Assembly (NCBI RefSeq): GCF_004354015.1
Contig: NZ_SMRU01000003.1
Location: 1 to 64,000, forward strand
Source of the DNA: Arthrobacter terricola
GTDB lineage: Bacteria > Actinomycetota > Actinomycetes > Actinomycetales > Micrococcaceae
DNA: 64,000 nt
Direction of reading: 5' to 3'
The notes beneath the pieces were generated by a model. That model searched no databases and had not been told where the DNA came from. It saw only the letters and a program-made list of their open reading frames with translations. The position numbers were made by a program, and so were the translations under genes. This document shows, one piece after another, positions 44,892 through 54,330 of the stretch (the first letter of the stretch is position 1; each line of letters opens with the position of its first letter).

Positions 44892-46367
44892 GTGCTGGTA
44901 TTGCTTGGATTCGCAATGATTGCGGTGTTCATGGTCCTGATCATGACAAAGAGGTTGACGCCGGTCCTGGCGCTGATCATCGTTCCCACCATCTTCGGGC
45001 TGTTCGCAGGCGCCGGCCTTGGCATCGGGAGCATGGTCATGGATTCCATGAAGTCCATGACGTCCACCGCCGCCCTGCTGATGTTCGCGATTGTGTACTT
45101 CGGCCTCATGATCGACGTGGGACTGTTCGACCCCTTGGTCAAGTTCATCCTGCGCAAACTGGGGAACGACCCTGCCAAGGTTGTGGTCGGCACAGCCATC
45201 CTCGCTGCCGCGGTCTCGCTCGACGGCGACGGCTCCACCACGTTCATCCTCACCACTGCGGCAATGCTGCCCGTCTACCTCCGCTTGAAGATGAGCCCGG
45301 TGGTCTTGACGTGCGTCGCCGGCCTGGCCAACGGCACCATGAACATCCTGCCGTGGGGTGGCCCCACCGCCCGCGCCGCCACTGCGCTCAAGATCGACGT
45401 CAACGACGTCTTCGTCCCGATGGTCCCGTCCCTCATCGCCGGTCTACTCGTGGTCCTCGTCTTCTCCTGGCTCCTCGGCCTCCAAGAACGCAACCGCCTT
45501 CGCGTGGCCGCTCCGGAGATCTGGGGCGATCTCGCCGATCCCGCTGAAGCGTTCGACGGCGGCACTGGCCACGGCCGTCCCCTCGCCGCGGGTTCGGGTC
45601 GCGGTGGTTCGGGCTCATCCCGCACCGCGGGTAAGCCGGGCACCGGCGGAGGCTCCGCCGTCGTGATCCTTGAACGGGACGACACCCTGACTGATGAGCA
45701 CGACGCCACCCTCGCCGGCACCGCGCTCGATCCCAAGCGCGCCACCCTGCGACCCAGGCATTTCTGGTTCAACCTCGGCCTCACCGTCGCAGTGATGGTC
45801 ATGCTCGTGGCCAACCTGGTGCCGATGCCGTACGTCTTCATGGTGGGTTCCGCGATTGCCCTCCTGGTGAACTTCCCCAAGGTCAAGGAACAGGGCGCCC
45901 AGCTGGTGGCCCATGCGCCGTCCATCGTGGCCGTCGTCAGCATGGTCATGGCCGCCGCTGTCCTCACAGGCGTCCTCAACGGCACCGGCATGGTCAAGGA
46001 AATGTCGGCGTGGCTGGTCCACATCATCCCCGCCGAGATGGGACCGTTCATGGCCGTCATCACCGGCCTGCTCAGCATCCCCATGACGTTCTTCATGAGC
46101 AACGACGCCTTCTACTTCGGAGTCCTCCCGGTCCTGAGCGAAACCGCCGCGCACTACGGCATCAGCGGTGCCGAGATGGCGCGCGCCTCCATCACGGGCC
46201 AGCCCTTCCATCTGCAAAGCCCCTTGGTTCCCGCCATCCTGCTCCTTGTTTCCCTGGCCAAGGTGGAGCTCGGCGACCACCACAAGAAGGTCCTGTGGCG
46301 CACCGCGGTCATCTCGGTGGTAATGCTCGCAGTAGGCATGCTGACCGGAGCGATCGGCATCGGGTAG
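44892..46367 (+). CDS. CitMHS-family citrate:metal (Mg2+/Ca2+) symporter
   Basis: 491-residue multi-helix transporter of the CitMHS family, importing citrate complexed with divalent cations. Landmarks: AILAAAVSLDGDGSTTFILTT, NGTMNILPWGGPTARAA and, in the second half, MTFFMSNDAFYFGVLPVL. A cytoplasmic Gly/Ser-rich linker (about residues 230-265) separates the two halves. GTG start with AAGGAG upstream. It is divergent from a CitA/CitB-like sensor-regulator pair that probably controls it. Confidence 0.93.
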   Translation: MLVLLGFAMIAVFMVLIMTKRLTPVLALIIVPTIFGLFAGAGLGIGSMVMDSMKSMTSTAALLMFAIVYFGLMIDVGLFDPLVKFILRKLGNDPAKVVVGTAILAAAVSLDGDGSTTFILTTAAMLPVYLRLKMSPVVLTCVAGLANGTMNILPWGGPTARAATALKIDVNDVFVPMVPSLIAGLLVVLVFSWLLGLQERNRLRVAAPEIWGDLADPAEAFDGGTGHGRPLAAGSGRGGSGSSRTAGKPGTGGGSAVVILERDDTLTDEHDATLAGTALDPKRATLRPRHFWFNLGLTVAVMVMLVANLVPMPYVFMVGSAIALLVNFPKVKEQGAQLVAHAPSIVAVVSMVMAAAVLTGVLNGTGMVKEMSAWLVHIIPAEMGPFMAVITGLLSIPMTFFMSNDAFYFGVLPVLSETAAHYGISGAEMARASITGQPFHLQSPLVPAILLLVSLAKVELGDHHKKVLWRTAVISVVMLAVGMLTGAIGIG

Positions 46368-46483
46368 GCCGGGGGAGCACGCGGAGGATGTCCGGTCCGG
46401 CGCCGGAAGGCGAACCGCGCCGTCGGGCGGCCCAACCAACGTAGACTAGTCCGGAAAACCATTTGAACTTGCAGGGGAGATCC

Positions 46484-46780
46484 ATGGCTGCGATCAACCG
46501 TGACGACGTCGCGCATCTTGCGCGTCTGGCTCACATTGAAATGAGTCCCGAAGAGCTGGACAGGATGGCCGGCGAACTTGCCGTCATCGTGGATTCGGTG
46601 AAGTCCGTCAGCGAGGCCGCCGGGGCGGATGTTCCGGCGACGTCCCACCCGATCCCGTTGAGCAATGTGTTCCGGGAAGACGTAGTGGGCCACACGTTCG
46701 CGGCCGAGCAGGCGCTGTCCGGAGCTCCGGATTCCTTCGAGGGCCGTTTCAAGGTTCCGGCAATCCTGGATGAGGAGTAG
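46484..46780 (+). CDS. gatC: Asp-tRNA(Asn)/Glu-tRNA(Gln) amidotransferase subunit C
   Basis: 98-residue GatC, the small linker subunit of the tRNA-dependent amidotransferase. It shows the family's [17 protein letters not shown], the conserved [10 protein letters not shown] and the terminal FKVPAIL. The ATG at 46484 follows GGGGAG; an in-frame TTG seven codons upstream is less likely. It is first in the gatCAB operon. Confidence 0.96.
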   Translation: MAAINRDDVAHLARLAHIEMSPEELDRMAGELAVIVDSVKSVSEAAGADVPATSHPIPLSNVFREDVVGHTFAAEQALSGAPDSFEGRFKVPAILDEE

Positions 46781-46784
46781 GGAA

Positions 46785-48353
46785 ATGAGCGAATTGGACA
46801 ACTCCGGACTCATCCGCCTGTCCGCGGCGCAACTCGCCGCGAAGCTGGCTGCGCGCGAAGTCACGTCGGTCGAGGTCACCCAGGCTTACTTGGACCGTAT
46901 TGCCGAGGTTGACGGCCAGGTCAACGCCTTCCTGCACGTCAACGGCGAAGAAGCCCTCGCCGTCGCGGCTGAGGTGGACGCAATCCGCGCCGCTGGTGGC
47001 GCGGAGGCCGAAGCGCTGCACGAACTCGCTGGCGTTCCGATCGCCGTCAAGGACCTCATCGTCACCATCGGTCAGCCGACTACTGCAGGCTCGAAGATCC
47101 TTGAAGGCTGGCACAGCCCTTACGACGCCACAGTCATCAAGAAGCTGCGCGCCGCCAAAATGCCCATCCTGGGCAAGACCAACCTGGACGAATTCGCGAT
47201 GGGTTCCTCGACGGAGCACTCCGCGTACGGCCCTACCCGCAATCCGTGGGACCTGGACCGCATTCCGGGCGGTTCCGGCGGTGGTTCCGCGGCCGCCGTC
47301 GCAGCTTTCGAGGCTCCGCTGGCGCTCGGCACGGACACCGGCGGGTCGATCCGTCAGCCCGGCGCGGTGACCGGAACCGTCGGCATGAAGCCCACTTACG
47401 GTGCGGTTTCCCGTTACGGCGCGATCGCCATGGCGTCCTCGCTTGACCAGATCGGACCGGTCTCGCGCACGGTGCTCGACTCGGCACTGCTCCAGGAAGT
47501 CATCGGTGGCCACGATCCCTTCGATTCGACGTCGCTCACGGATTCCTTCGATAACCTCGTGGCAGCAGCCAAGACGGGCAACGTCGAGGGCGTGAAGATC
47601 GGCATCATCAAGGAGCTTCACGGCGAAGGCTACCAGGCCGGCGTCGAGAACCGCTTCAACGAGTCCCTTGAGCTGCTCAAGGAAGCCGGAGCGGAAATCG
47701 TGGAGGTTTCCTGCCCCAACTTCAAGTACGCCTTGGGTGCCTACTACCTCATCATGCCGTCCGAGGTATCAAGCAACCTGGCGAAGTTCGACGGCGTCCG
47801 CTACGGCTTGCGCGTCCTGCCGAAGGACGGTCCCATGACGATCGAACGCGTCATGGCTGCCACCCGCGCAGCGGGGTTCGGCGACGAAGTGAAGCGCCGC
47901 ATCATCCTGGGCACCTACGCGTTGAGCGCCGGCTACTACGACGCTTACTACGGTTCCGCCCAGAAGGTGCGCACGCTTATCCAGCGCGACTTCGACGCTG
48001 CGTTCGCCCAGGCGGATGTCCTCATTTCGCCCACGGCTCCTACTACGGCCTTCAAGCTGGGGGAGAAGCTGGACGATCCCCTGGCCATGTACCTCAACGA
48101 CGTCGCGACCATTCCCGCGAACATGGCCGGCGTCCCTGGCTTGTCACTCCCAGGTGGCCTGGCTGACGAGGACGGACTTCCGGTGGGCATCCAGTTGCTG
48201 GCTCCCGCCCGCGAGGACGCCCGCTTGTACCGTGTGGGCGCTGTCCTTGAGTCCTTGCTCGAAGCGAAATGGGGCGGTCCGTTGCTCGACCGCGCACCCT
48301 CGCTGCAGGCCGCCCTCGATTCCAGCTCCACCACCGCCGGAGGTTCCAACTGA
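46785..48353 (+). CDS. gatA: Asp-tRNA(Asn)/Glu-tRNA(Gln) amidotransferase subunit A
   Basis: 522-residue glutamine amidase subunit releasing ammonia for GatB. The amidase-signature triad is visible: K89 (IAVKDLI), S164 in [11 protein letters not shown] and nucleophile S188 in [12 protein letters not shown], with the spacing of characterised GatA proteins. It starts 4 bp after gatC, and its stop overlaps the gatB start by one base (TGATG). Confidence 0.97.
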   Translation: MSELDNSGLIRLSAAQLAAKLAAREVTSVEVTQAYLDRIAEVDGQVNAFLHVNGEEALAVAAEVDAIRAAGGAEAEALHELAGVPIAVKDLIVTIGQPTTAGSKILEGWHSPYDATVIKKLRAAKMPILGKTNLDEFAMGSSTEHSAYGPTRNPWDLDRIPGGSGGGSAAAVAAFEAPLALGTDTGGSIRQPGAVTGTVGMKPTYGAVSRYGAIAMASSLDQIGPVSRTVLDSALLQEVIGGHDPFDSTSLTDSFDNLVAAAKTGNVEGVKIGIIKELHGEGYQAGVENRFNESLELLKEAGAEIVEVSCPNFKYALGAYYLIMPSEVSSNLAKFDGVRYGLRVLPKDGPMTIERVMAATRAAGFGDEVKRRIILGTYALSAGYYDAYYGSAQKVRTLIQRDFDAAFAQADVLISPTAPTTAFKLGEKLDDPLAMYLNDVATIPANMAGVPGLSLPGGLADEDGLPVGIQLLAPAREDARLYRVGAVLESLLEAKWGGPLLDRAPSLQAALDSSSTTAGGSN

Positions 48354-49861
48354 TGTCTGTCGCCGCCATCCTCAGCTTCGAAGAGGCCATGGAGAAGTAT
48401 GATCCCGTCCTTGGCTTCGAGGTCCACGTGGAGCTCAACACCAAGACGAAGATGTTCTCCTCAGCCCCGAACGTCTTCGGCGACGAGCCGAACACCAACG
48501 TCAACGAGGTGGACCTGGGCATGCCCGGCGTGCTGCCCGTGGTGAACAAGGCGGCCGTGGAATCCTCCATCAAGATCGGGCTTGCCCTCAACTGCAAGAT
48601 CGCCGAGTCGTGCCGCTTCGCCCGGAAGAACTACTTCTATCCGGACACCCCCAAGAACTTCCAGACGTCCCAGTACGACGAGCCGATCGCCTATGACGGC
48701 TACCTGGACATCGAACTCGAAGACGGCACTGTGTTCCGCGTCGAGATCGAACGCGCGCACATGGAGGAAGACGCCGGCAAGCTCACACACATGGGTGGCG
48801 CCACTGGCCGTATCCAGGGTGCCGACTACTCGCTCGTTGACTACAACCGTGCCGGTGTTCCGCTCGTGGAAATCGTCACCAAGCCGATCGAAGGGGCGGG
48901 CAGCCGCGCGCCCGAGCTCGCCAAGGCCTACGTGGCCGCCATCCGTGAGATCGTCAAGAACCTCGGGGTGTCCGACGCCCGCATGGAACGCGGAAACGTC
49001 CGTTGCGACGCCAACGTTTCGTTGCGCCCGCACGGCCGCGAACGGTTCGGCATCCGTTCGGAAACGAAGAACGTCAACTCGCTGCGCGCCGTCGAGCACG
49101 CCGTCCGTTACGAAATCCAGCGCCACGCCGCCGTCCTCGACTCCGGTGAGCCGGTCATCCAGGAAACGCGCCACTGGCACGAGGACACGCGCACGACGAC
49201 ATCGGGCCGGGAAAAGTCCGACGCCGACGACTACCGCTACTTCCCCGAGCCGGACCTCGTTCCGGTCAACGCGTCCCGCGAATGGGTGGAGGAGCTGCGG
49301 GCTACCCTTCCCGAGCCGCCGGCCGCGCGCCGCAAGCGGCTGCAAGCCGACTGGGGCTACTCGGACCTCGAGTTCCGCGACGTCGTGAACGCCGGGGTCA
49401 TGGACTCCATCGAGGAAACCATCGCGGCCGGCGCCAGCGCTTCGGTGGCGCGCAAGTGGTGGATGGGCGAGATCGTTGGCCGCGCCAAGACGGCCGACGT
49501 CGAACCGTCCGAACTCGGCGTCGCCCCGGCCACCATCGTGGAGCTCAACCAGCTCGTCGAAGACGGCAAGATCAACAACAAGATGGCGTCCCAGGTGCTG
49601 GACGGCGTGCTCGCCGGCGAAGGCACCCCGGCCGAAATCGTCGAGAAGCGCGGCCTCGCCGTAGTGTCCGACGACGGCCCCCTCCTTGAGGCGATCGACG
49701 CCGCGCTGGCGGCCCAGCCGGATGTCGCCGAGAAGATCCGTGGCGGCAAAGTCCAGGCCATCGGGGCGATTGTCGGCGGCGTCATGAAGGCCACGCGCGG
49801 CCAGGCCGACGCCGGGCGCGTCCGCGAGCTGATCCTGGAGAAGCTCGGCGTCGAAGGCTGA
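48353..49861 (+). CDS. gatB: Asp-tRNA(Asn)/Glu-tRNA(Gln) amidotransferase subunit B
   Basis: 502-residue GatB, the kinase/transamidase subunit converting mischarged Glu-tRNA(Gln) or Asp-tRNA(Asn). Landmarks: [15 protein letters not shown], the conserved [17 protein letters not shown] and [16 protein letters not shown] [27 protein letters not shown], and a C-terminal YqeY-like helical tail ([22 protein letters not shown]). It is coupled to gatA by TGATG and followed by a strong terminator. The presence of gatCAB implies indirect Gln- and/or Asn-tRNA synthesis. Confidence 0.97.
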   Translation: MSVAAILSFEEAMEKYDPVLGFEVHVELNTKTKMFSSAPNVFGDEPNTNVNEVDLGMPGVLPVVNKAAVESSIKIGLALNCKIAESCRFARKNYFYPDTPKNFQTSQYDEPIAYDGYLDIELEDGTVFRVEIERAHMEEDAGKLTHMGGATGRIQGADYSLVDYNRAGVPLVEIVTKPIEGAGSRAPELAKAYVAAIREIVKNLGVSDARMERGNVRCDANVSLRPHGRERFGIRSETKNVNSLRAVEHAVRYEIQRHAAVLDSGEPVIQETRHWHEDTRTTTSGREKSDADDYRYFPEPDLVPVNASREWVEELRATLPEPPAARRKRLQADWGYSDLEFRDVVNAGVMDSIEETIAAGASASVARKWWMGEIVGRAKTADVEPSELGVAPATIVELNQLVEDGKINNKMASQVLDGVLAGEGTPAEIVEKRGLAVVSDDGPLLEAIDAALAAQPDVAEKIRGGKVQAIGAIVGGVMKATRGQADAGRVRELILEKLGVEG

Positions 49862-49884
49862 AAACCTCTCTAATGTGACATCCC

Positions 49885-49945
49885 CGATCGGGCCGCAGCC
49901 GGCGTCGTTTGAATCATCAAAACGATTGCGGCTGCGGCCCGATCG
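49885..49945 (+). terminator. terminator of the gatCAB operon
   Basis: CGATCGGGCCGCAGCC pairs with GGCTGCGGCCCGATCG, and the inner CGTTTGA/TCAAAACG gives a second stem. It starts 24 bp after the gatB stop and is followed by TGTTT. Confidence 0.9.
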
Positions 49946-50052
49946 TGTTTGGATCCACAGCCTGGACACAGCTTCGGGGAACATCATGGAGTCATCAGTT
50001 CTTTGCTGCCCGCCCCTACCGGTCCGGGGAGGAGCGGAGAAAGGAAACGGCC

Positions 50053-50664
50053 ATGTCCTCCATGACTCCGGGGCTGCGCACGGCCCTCATTGCGGGCGGT
50101 ATCGCCGTCGTCGTGGGCGGCGGTGGAGTGGCCGCAGTCTGGGCAGCGGACCAATTTATTCCTACTGCCACAAGTCCTTCAGCAACGAGCTCGGCGTCGC
50201 CCACCCCGTCGCCCAGCCAGTCGACACCCGGACAAACTTCGCCCGGCAAACTCGGTCGCATCCCCATGCTGCGAAGGGCTTTCGGAGGCGCGGCGGTCCA
50301 TGGCGAGTTCACGGTCAAGAACAAGGACGGTTCCTACTCCACGATTGTGGCTCAACGCGGTACCGTGCAGTCGGTGAGTGATTCGAACATCACAGTCAAG
50401 AGCGACGACGGATTCACGCAGGCCTATGCCATCAACTCATCGACCACTATCGTCAAGGTCGCTACTTCCGGAGCGGGTAACCAAGGGCGCCGGCTATCGC
50501 TCCAGACCATCAAGGCCTCGGACCTGAAAGCCGGCGACACCGTGGGCGTTTCGGGGACGAAGAGCGGCACCACGGTGACGGCTAACCGCGTCGTTTCGGG
50601 TACCTTGCCGACCTTACCCAACGACCACGGACGGCGGATGGGTTACGGGAGCGTCTCTTCCTGA
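50053..50664 (+). CDS. membrane-anchored or exported protein with DUF5666-like beta domain
   Basis: 203 residues: an N-terminal hydrophobic segment (about 10-32, AGGIAVVVGGGGVAAVWAA), a Ser/Thr/Pro-rich linker (38-63) and a beta-strand-rich domain. That domain repeats a pattern of TVQSVSDSNITVKSDDG and IKASDLKAGDTVGVSGTK, as in DUF5666-type OB-like domains. The ATG at 50053 has AAAGGAAA upstream; the frame is open to 49909 without a good site. It is a single gene between gatB and the LacI regulator. Function unknown. Confidence 0.8.
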   Translation: MSSMTPGLRTALIAGGIAVVVGGGGVAAVWAADQFIPTATSPSATSSASPTPSPSQSTPGQTSPGKLGRIPMLRRAFGGAAVHGEFTVKNKDGSYSTIVAQRGTVQSVSDSNITVKSDDGFTQAYAINSSTTIVKVATSGAGNQGRRLSLQTIKASDLKAGDTVGVSGTKSGTTVTANRVVSGTLPTLPNDHGRRMGYGSVSS

Positions 50665-50697
50665 CCCGCTTTAGGCGTGATCCTGACCCGTCTTAGG

Positions 50698-50715
50698 CGT
50701 GAACCGAGGTTCACG
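50698..50715. promoter_or_regulatory. 8-2-8 inverted repeat upstream of the LacI gene
   Basis: CGTGAACC-GA-GGTTCACG is a perfect palindrome 82-99 bp before the LacI start and 20 bp before a TATGAT (50736-50741) that could be its -10 element. The position fits an operator over the -35 region. It may serve LacI autoregulation, but its sequence differs from the TTAATCGATTAA site before the ABC operon. Confidence 0.45.
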
Positions 50716-50748
50716 ATGGCGCCTGTTCGTCTGGCTATGATGCTACTA

Positions 50749-50776
50749 CCGCCGAACCACGCCCGTGGTTCGGCGG
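50749..50776 (+). terminator. 12-bp perfect hairpin in the LacI leader
   Basis: CCGCCGAACCAC and its exact reverse complement around a GCCC loop, ending 10 bp before the AAGGAG of the LacI gene. No T-run follows. If transcription starts near 50748 it would form in the 5' leader and could attenuate expression. It could equally be the terminator of the preceding gene. Confidence 0.5.
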
Positions 50777-50796
50777 CTTAGCCACTAAGGAGACGA

Positions 50797-51801
50797 ATGC
50801 GCCCCACGATCAAGTCTGTGGCGGCGGCGGCCGGGGTTTCCACGGCAACTGTGTCCTACGTGCTCTCCGGCAGGAGCGGCAAAGACGGCGGCAGGAGCGG
50901 GTCCGGCGTCGCGCCCGCTACGGTGCTGCGGGTCCAAGAGGCTGCCCTGGCCCTCGGATATCGCCCCAACCAATCGGCGAGGGCGGTCCGCACGGGAAGA
51001 ACGAACCTGCTCATGTTGTCGCTGACCATGATCTCGGATCCGTGGGCGCTGGATGTCAGCCGCGCCGTCGGCACGGCCGCCGCCCAACGAGGTATTACTC
51101 CCATGATTTTGGCCGATACCGACTGGCGGGTGGCGCTCAAAAGGCAGAATGCAGACGTGACGTTCATCGACGCCGCCGAAGAACCCGGGGATGTCGAGCT
51201 CTTGGCCCAGGCTGCCAAACTGCAGCGCTTGGTGGTTTTCAGCGACAGCATGGAACCCGATGGTTTCGACGTGGTGCGGCCTGTGGCGGGTGCATCGTGC
51301 GAGCGGGCTGTGGCACATCTGACCAGCAGGCACGACAGAGTGGCTTGCTTGACCGCTGCACCCCGTTCCGGCAACCCCATTTCCATCCGTCACAGGGCAT
51401 ACATCGAAGGCCTGGCCGACGCTGGCTTGGACTACCGGGACGACTACGTTGAGCGGTTTGCCCTGGACAGCCAGAGCGCTTTCGATGCGGCCCTTCGCCT
51501 GTTGCAGCGGAACGACCGCCCGACGGCGATCTACGCTACGACCGACTTCGCGGCTATTGCGGCCATTCACGCCGCCCAAAGCCTCCAACTGAGGGTTCCA
51601 GAGGATGTCGAAGTGCTCGGTATCGGCAACACCACAGAGGGCGAGTACATGGTGCCGTCGTTGACGACGGTCGGTCCCGAAGGATTCTTCGACGGTGTGG
51701 CCGGCTTCCTTCTCGACCGCGCGGAAAACCCGGATGAGCCAACCCAGGTACTTGAGTTTCCTTGGAACCTCATCGTCAGGGACTCGGCGCCCGCCGTCTG
51801 A
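50797..51801 (+). CDS. LacI-family transcriptional regulator
   Basis: 334 residues: N-terminal helix-turn-helix (TIKSVAAAAGVSTATVSYVL), hinge (GYRPNQSARAVRTGRTN) and a periplasmic-binding-protein-like effector domain (NLLMLSLTMISDPWALD; ATTDFAAIAAIHAAQ). A 7-residue in-frame duplication (GRSGKDG, then GRSGSG) lies between the recognition helix and the third helix, where LacI proteins normally have a short turn. AAGGAG precedes the ATG. It is upstream of and co-directional with the sugar ABC operon, which it probably represses. Confidence 0.93.
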   Translation: MRPTIKSVAAAAGVSTATVSYVLSGRSGKDGGRSGSGVAPATVLRVQEAALALGYRPNQSARAVRTGRTNLLMLSLTMISDPWALDVSRAVGTAAAQRGITPMILADTDWRVALKRQNADVTFIDAAEEPGDVELLAQAAKLQRLVVFSDSMEPDGFDVVRPVAGASCERAVAHLTSRHDRVACLTAAPRSGNPISIRHRAYIEGLADAGLDYRDDYVERFALDSQSAFDAALRLLQRNDRPTAIYATTDFAAIAAIHAAQSLQLRVPEDVEVLGIGNTTEGEYMVPSLTTVGPEGFFDGVAGFLLDRAENPDEPTQVLEFPWNLIVRDSAPAV

Positions 51802-51930
51802 AACCGCCGTCTGAACCGGGTTACCACGGGTTGTTCGTCACGTGTCCGCTGCAGCGCGATCCTTCATGATGCACTTTCATGACGTTTTTAGCCTATAAAA
51901 GTTAAGGAAAGATCATTCTCGATATTGCTT

Positions 51931-51942
51931 TTAATCGATTAA
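51931..51942. promoter_or_regulatory. LacI-type operator upstream of the ABC transporter operon
   Basis: TTAATCGATTAA is a perfect 12-bp palindrome with the central CG that LacI/GalR regulators intercalate. It lies 107 bp before the binding-protein gene, downstream of an AT-rich TATAAA (51894-51899) that may be the -10. The neighbouring LacI gene is the obvious candidate. Confidence 0.6.
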
Positions 51943-52048
51943 CATGATGTGATCGACTGCACAATCACCAGTGGGGCTGGCGCTTAGCCGAATGCAGGCA
52001 CACCCCAGAAGGACCGTCGGTCTTCTGACCAGGACATCGGAGATTTTC

Positions 52049-53371
52049 ATGAACCACAACGTGACTCGCAGGTCATTCCTTTCCTTCGCGGCTGCCGGCG
52101 CCGCTGTCGTCTCGCTGGCTGCCTGCGGTGGAAACAGTGCCGCTGGGGGTAGCGCAGCCAAGGCCGCCTACGCTGCCCCCGCGAGGGACCTGAGCGCTGA
52201 GCTGAGCTACGCGATTTGGGATGCGGCGCAGAAGCCCGCGATGCAGAAGATCGTGACCGAATTCAACAAGCAGTACCCGAACATCAAAGTGACCATCGAC
52301 GTCACGCCGTCGAAGGGCTCGGCCTACTGGACGAAAATCCAAACCCAGGCAAGCAGCAACACCCTGCCGGACGTTTTCTGGATGAACGGCCCGCACATCA
52401 AGCTCTATGCGCAAAACAACCAGCTGCTCGCCTTGGACGGGCTGGTGTCCGGCAAGGCCGTGGATACAGCGAATTACCCGAAGGCGCTGGTGGATCTGTA
52501 CACCGTCAACGGGACGTTCTACGGAGTGCCCAAGGACTTCGATACCAGCGCACTCTTCTACAACAAGGCCCTGTTCAAGGAAGCCGGAGTGTCTGAACCG
52601 AACTCCAGCTGGACCTGGGACGACGTGAAATCCGCGGGAGCCGCGTTGTCCAAGTTCTACCAGGGCAAGGGTATCTACGGGTATGCCGGTGACCTCACGG
52701 GTGGCCAGACCAGCTACTACAACACCATGGTCGAAGCTGGCGGGACCATCATTTCGAGCGACGGCAAGAAGTCCGGATACGACTCCTCGGGTTCCATCGC
52801 CGGCCTGCAGTTCTGGCGGGACCTGATTGAATCCGGCGTTTCTCCCTCAATGCAGCAGCTGACGGACACCGCCTCCAGCGACATGTTCACGTCCAAGAAG
52901 CTAGCCATGACAATGGACGGCTCTTGGACCGTTGGCCCAGCACAGAAGGCCCTTGGTGACGACCTGGGCATCGCCAGCCTTCCCAAGGGACCGACGAGCA
53001 ACCAGAGCGTGATCCATGGCCTGGCAAACGTGATTCCTGCGAATGCCAAGAACCCGGCCGCGGCGCAGGCGTTCGTTGCCTTCTTGGGAACACAGGACGC
53101 CGCCAAGATCCAGGCGGAGACCGGAACCGTCATTCCAGCCTTCAACGGCACCCAGGATGCTTGGGTCAAGTCCGTTCCCTCGGTAGACCTCAACGTCTTC
53201 CTTGACCTGGCCAAGGACGCCTCGCCGTACCCGGTGTCAGCCAATACTGCGGCCTGGAACGACCTTGAGAACACCCTGCTGCCCCAGGCCTTCGCAGGAA
53301 CCAAGCCGGTCGCCGACGTTGCCAAGGATCTTGCCACCCAGATGAATGCCGCACTGGCCAAAGAATCATGA
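52049..53371 (+). CDS. sugar ABC transporter substrate-binding lipoprotein
   Basis: 440 residues. A twin-arginine-like TRRSFLSF (R7-R8) leads into a lipobox LAAC with C26, so it is a lipid-anchored binding protein possibly exported by Tat. The body has the family-1 extracellular solute-binding fold: FNKQYPNIKVTIDVTP, LPDVFWMNGP, YGVPKDFDTSALFYNK, DGSWTVGPAQ and the late SVDLNVFLDLAKDASPYPV. The ligand is probably an oligosaccharide. The ATG at 52049 has GGAG upstream. Its stop overlaps the next gene (ATGA). Confidence 0.93.
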   Translation: MNHNVTRRSFLSFAAAGAAVVSLAACGGNSAAGGSAAKAAYAAPARDLSAELSYAIWDAAQKPAMQKIVTEFNKQYPNIKVTIDVTPSKGSAYWTKIQTQASSNTLPDVFWMNGPHIKLYAQNNQLLALDGLVSGKAVDTANYPKALVDLYTVNGTFYGVPKDFDTSALFYNKALFKEAGVSEPNSSWTWDDVKSAGAALSKFYQGKGIYGYAGDLTGGQTSYYNTMVEAGGTIISSDGKKSGYDSSGSIAGLQFWRDLIESGVSPSMQQLTDTASSDMFTSKKLAMTMDGSWTVGPAQKALGDDLGIASLPKGPTSNQSVIHGLANVIPANAKNPAAAQAFVAFLGTQDAAKIQAETGTVIPAFNGTQDAWVKSVPSVDLNVFLDLAKDASPYPVSANTAAWNDLENTLLPQAFAGTKPVADVAKDLATQMNAALAKES

Positions 53372-54330
53372 AAACCCAGACCCTGACGCCCGAGTCCACA
53401 CCTGCGCCCACACCCAGCCGTGCCGCTGAACCGACCGAGGACCGTCGCAAAGGACGATCCAAGTCGGATGGCTGGTGGCCCTGGCTGTTCGTTGTGCCTA
53501 CTGTCGTGGGCATAGGCGTGTTCTACCTTTGGCCGATTGTCCAGACGTTCTACTACAGCTTCACCAAATGGGGAGTGTTCGGCGGGACCAAGTTCATCGG
53601 CCTGGACAACTACCTGCGGATGTTCACTGATTCCACCATCCCGCAGTCAATCCTCAACACGCTGATCTACACGGTCGTCGTACTCCTCGGGATACCCATC
53701 GCGGTCATCCTGGCGTCCTTGATCGAGCGTCCTGGATTGCGGTTCGCGGCCCTGTACCGGACGTTGTACTTCATTCCCTACATCACTATGCCGGCCGCCG
53801 TCGGGATCGTGTGGCGGCTGATCTACAACGGCGACTTCGGGCCCATCAACTGGTTCTTGGGCTTGTTCGGAATCCAGGGCCCCTACTGGACGTCGACGCC
53901 GGGGTTCGCCCTGCTTGCCGTGGCTACGGTGGGGCTGTGGATGTCGCTGGGATTCAACCTCATCATCATCAGCGCGGGGCTGCGCGAGATCCCGCGGGAG
54001 CTCTTCGAAGCCGCCGAAATGGACGGCGCCGGCCGGGTCCGCCAGTTCGTCGGCATCACGGTTCCTTTGCTGACGCCCAGTATCTTCTTCGTCACGATCG
54101 TCACCGTGATCAGCGGCTTCCAGCTGTTCGACCTGCTGTACGTGATGATGGGGAAGGCCAACCTGGCCATGCCGCAGACACAGAGCTTGGTGTACATCTT
54201 CTACAACCAGGCGTTCCTGCAGAACGACAAAGGCTACGCGGCAGCCATCGGCATCCTGATCCTGGCCATCATCGCTCTCTTGACCGCTTTCCAATTCCGT
54301 ATCCAGAAGAGGTGGGTCAACTATGTCTAG
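53368..54330 (+). CDS. sugar ABC transporter permease (MalF type)
   Basis: 320 residues with a Pro/Ser/Thr-rich cytoplasmic N-terminus (1-35), about six helices and the EAA loop EAAEMDGAGRVRQFVGITVPL that contacts the ATPase. It overlaps the binding-protein gene by 4 nt and the second permease by 8 nt. No ATP-binding gene is in the cluster, so a shared MsiK-type ATPase encoded elsewhere is likely. Confidence 0.94.
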   Translation: MKTQTLTPESTPAPTPSRAAEPTEDRRKGRSKSDGWWPWLFVVPTVVGIGVFYLWPIVQTFYYSFTKWGVFGGTKFIGLDNYLRMFTDSTIPQSILNTLIYTVVVLLGIPIAVILASLIERPGLRFAALYRTLYFIPYITMPAAVGIVWRLIYNGDFGPINWFLGLFGIQGPYWTSTPGFALLAVATVGLWMSLGFNLIIISAGLREIPRELFEAAEMDGAGRVRQFVGITVPLLTPSIFFVTIVTVISGFQLFDLLYVMMGKANLAMPQTQSLVYIFYNQAFLQNDKGYAAAIGILILAIIALLTAFQFRIQKRWVNYV

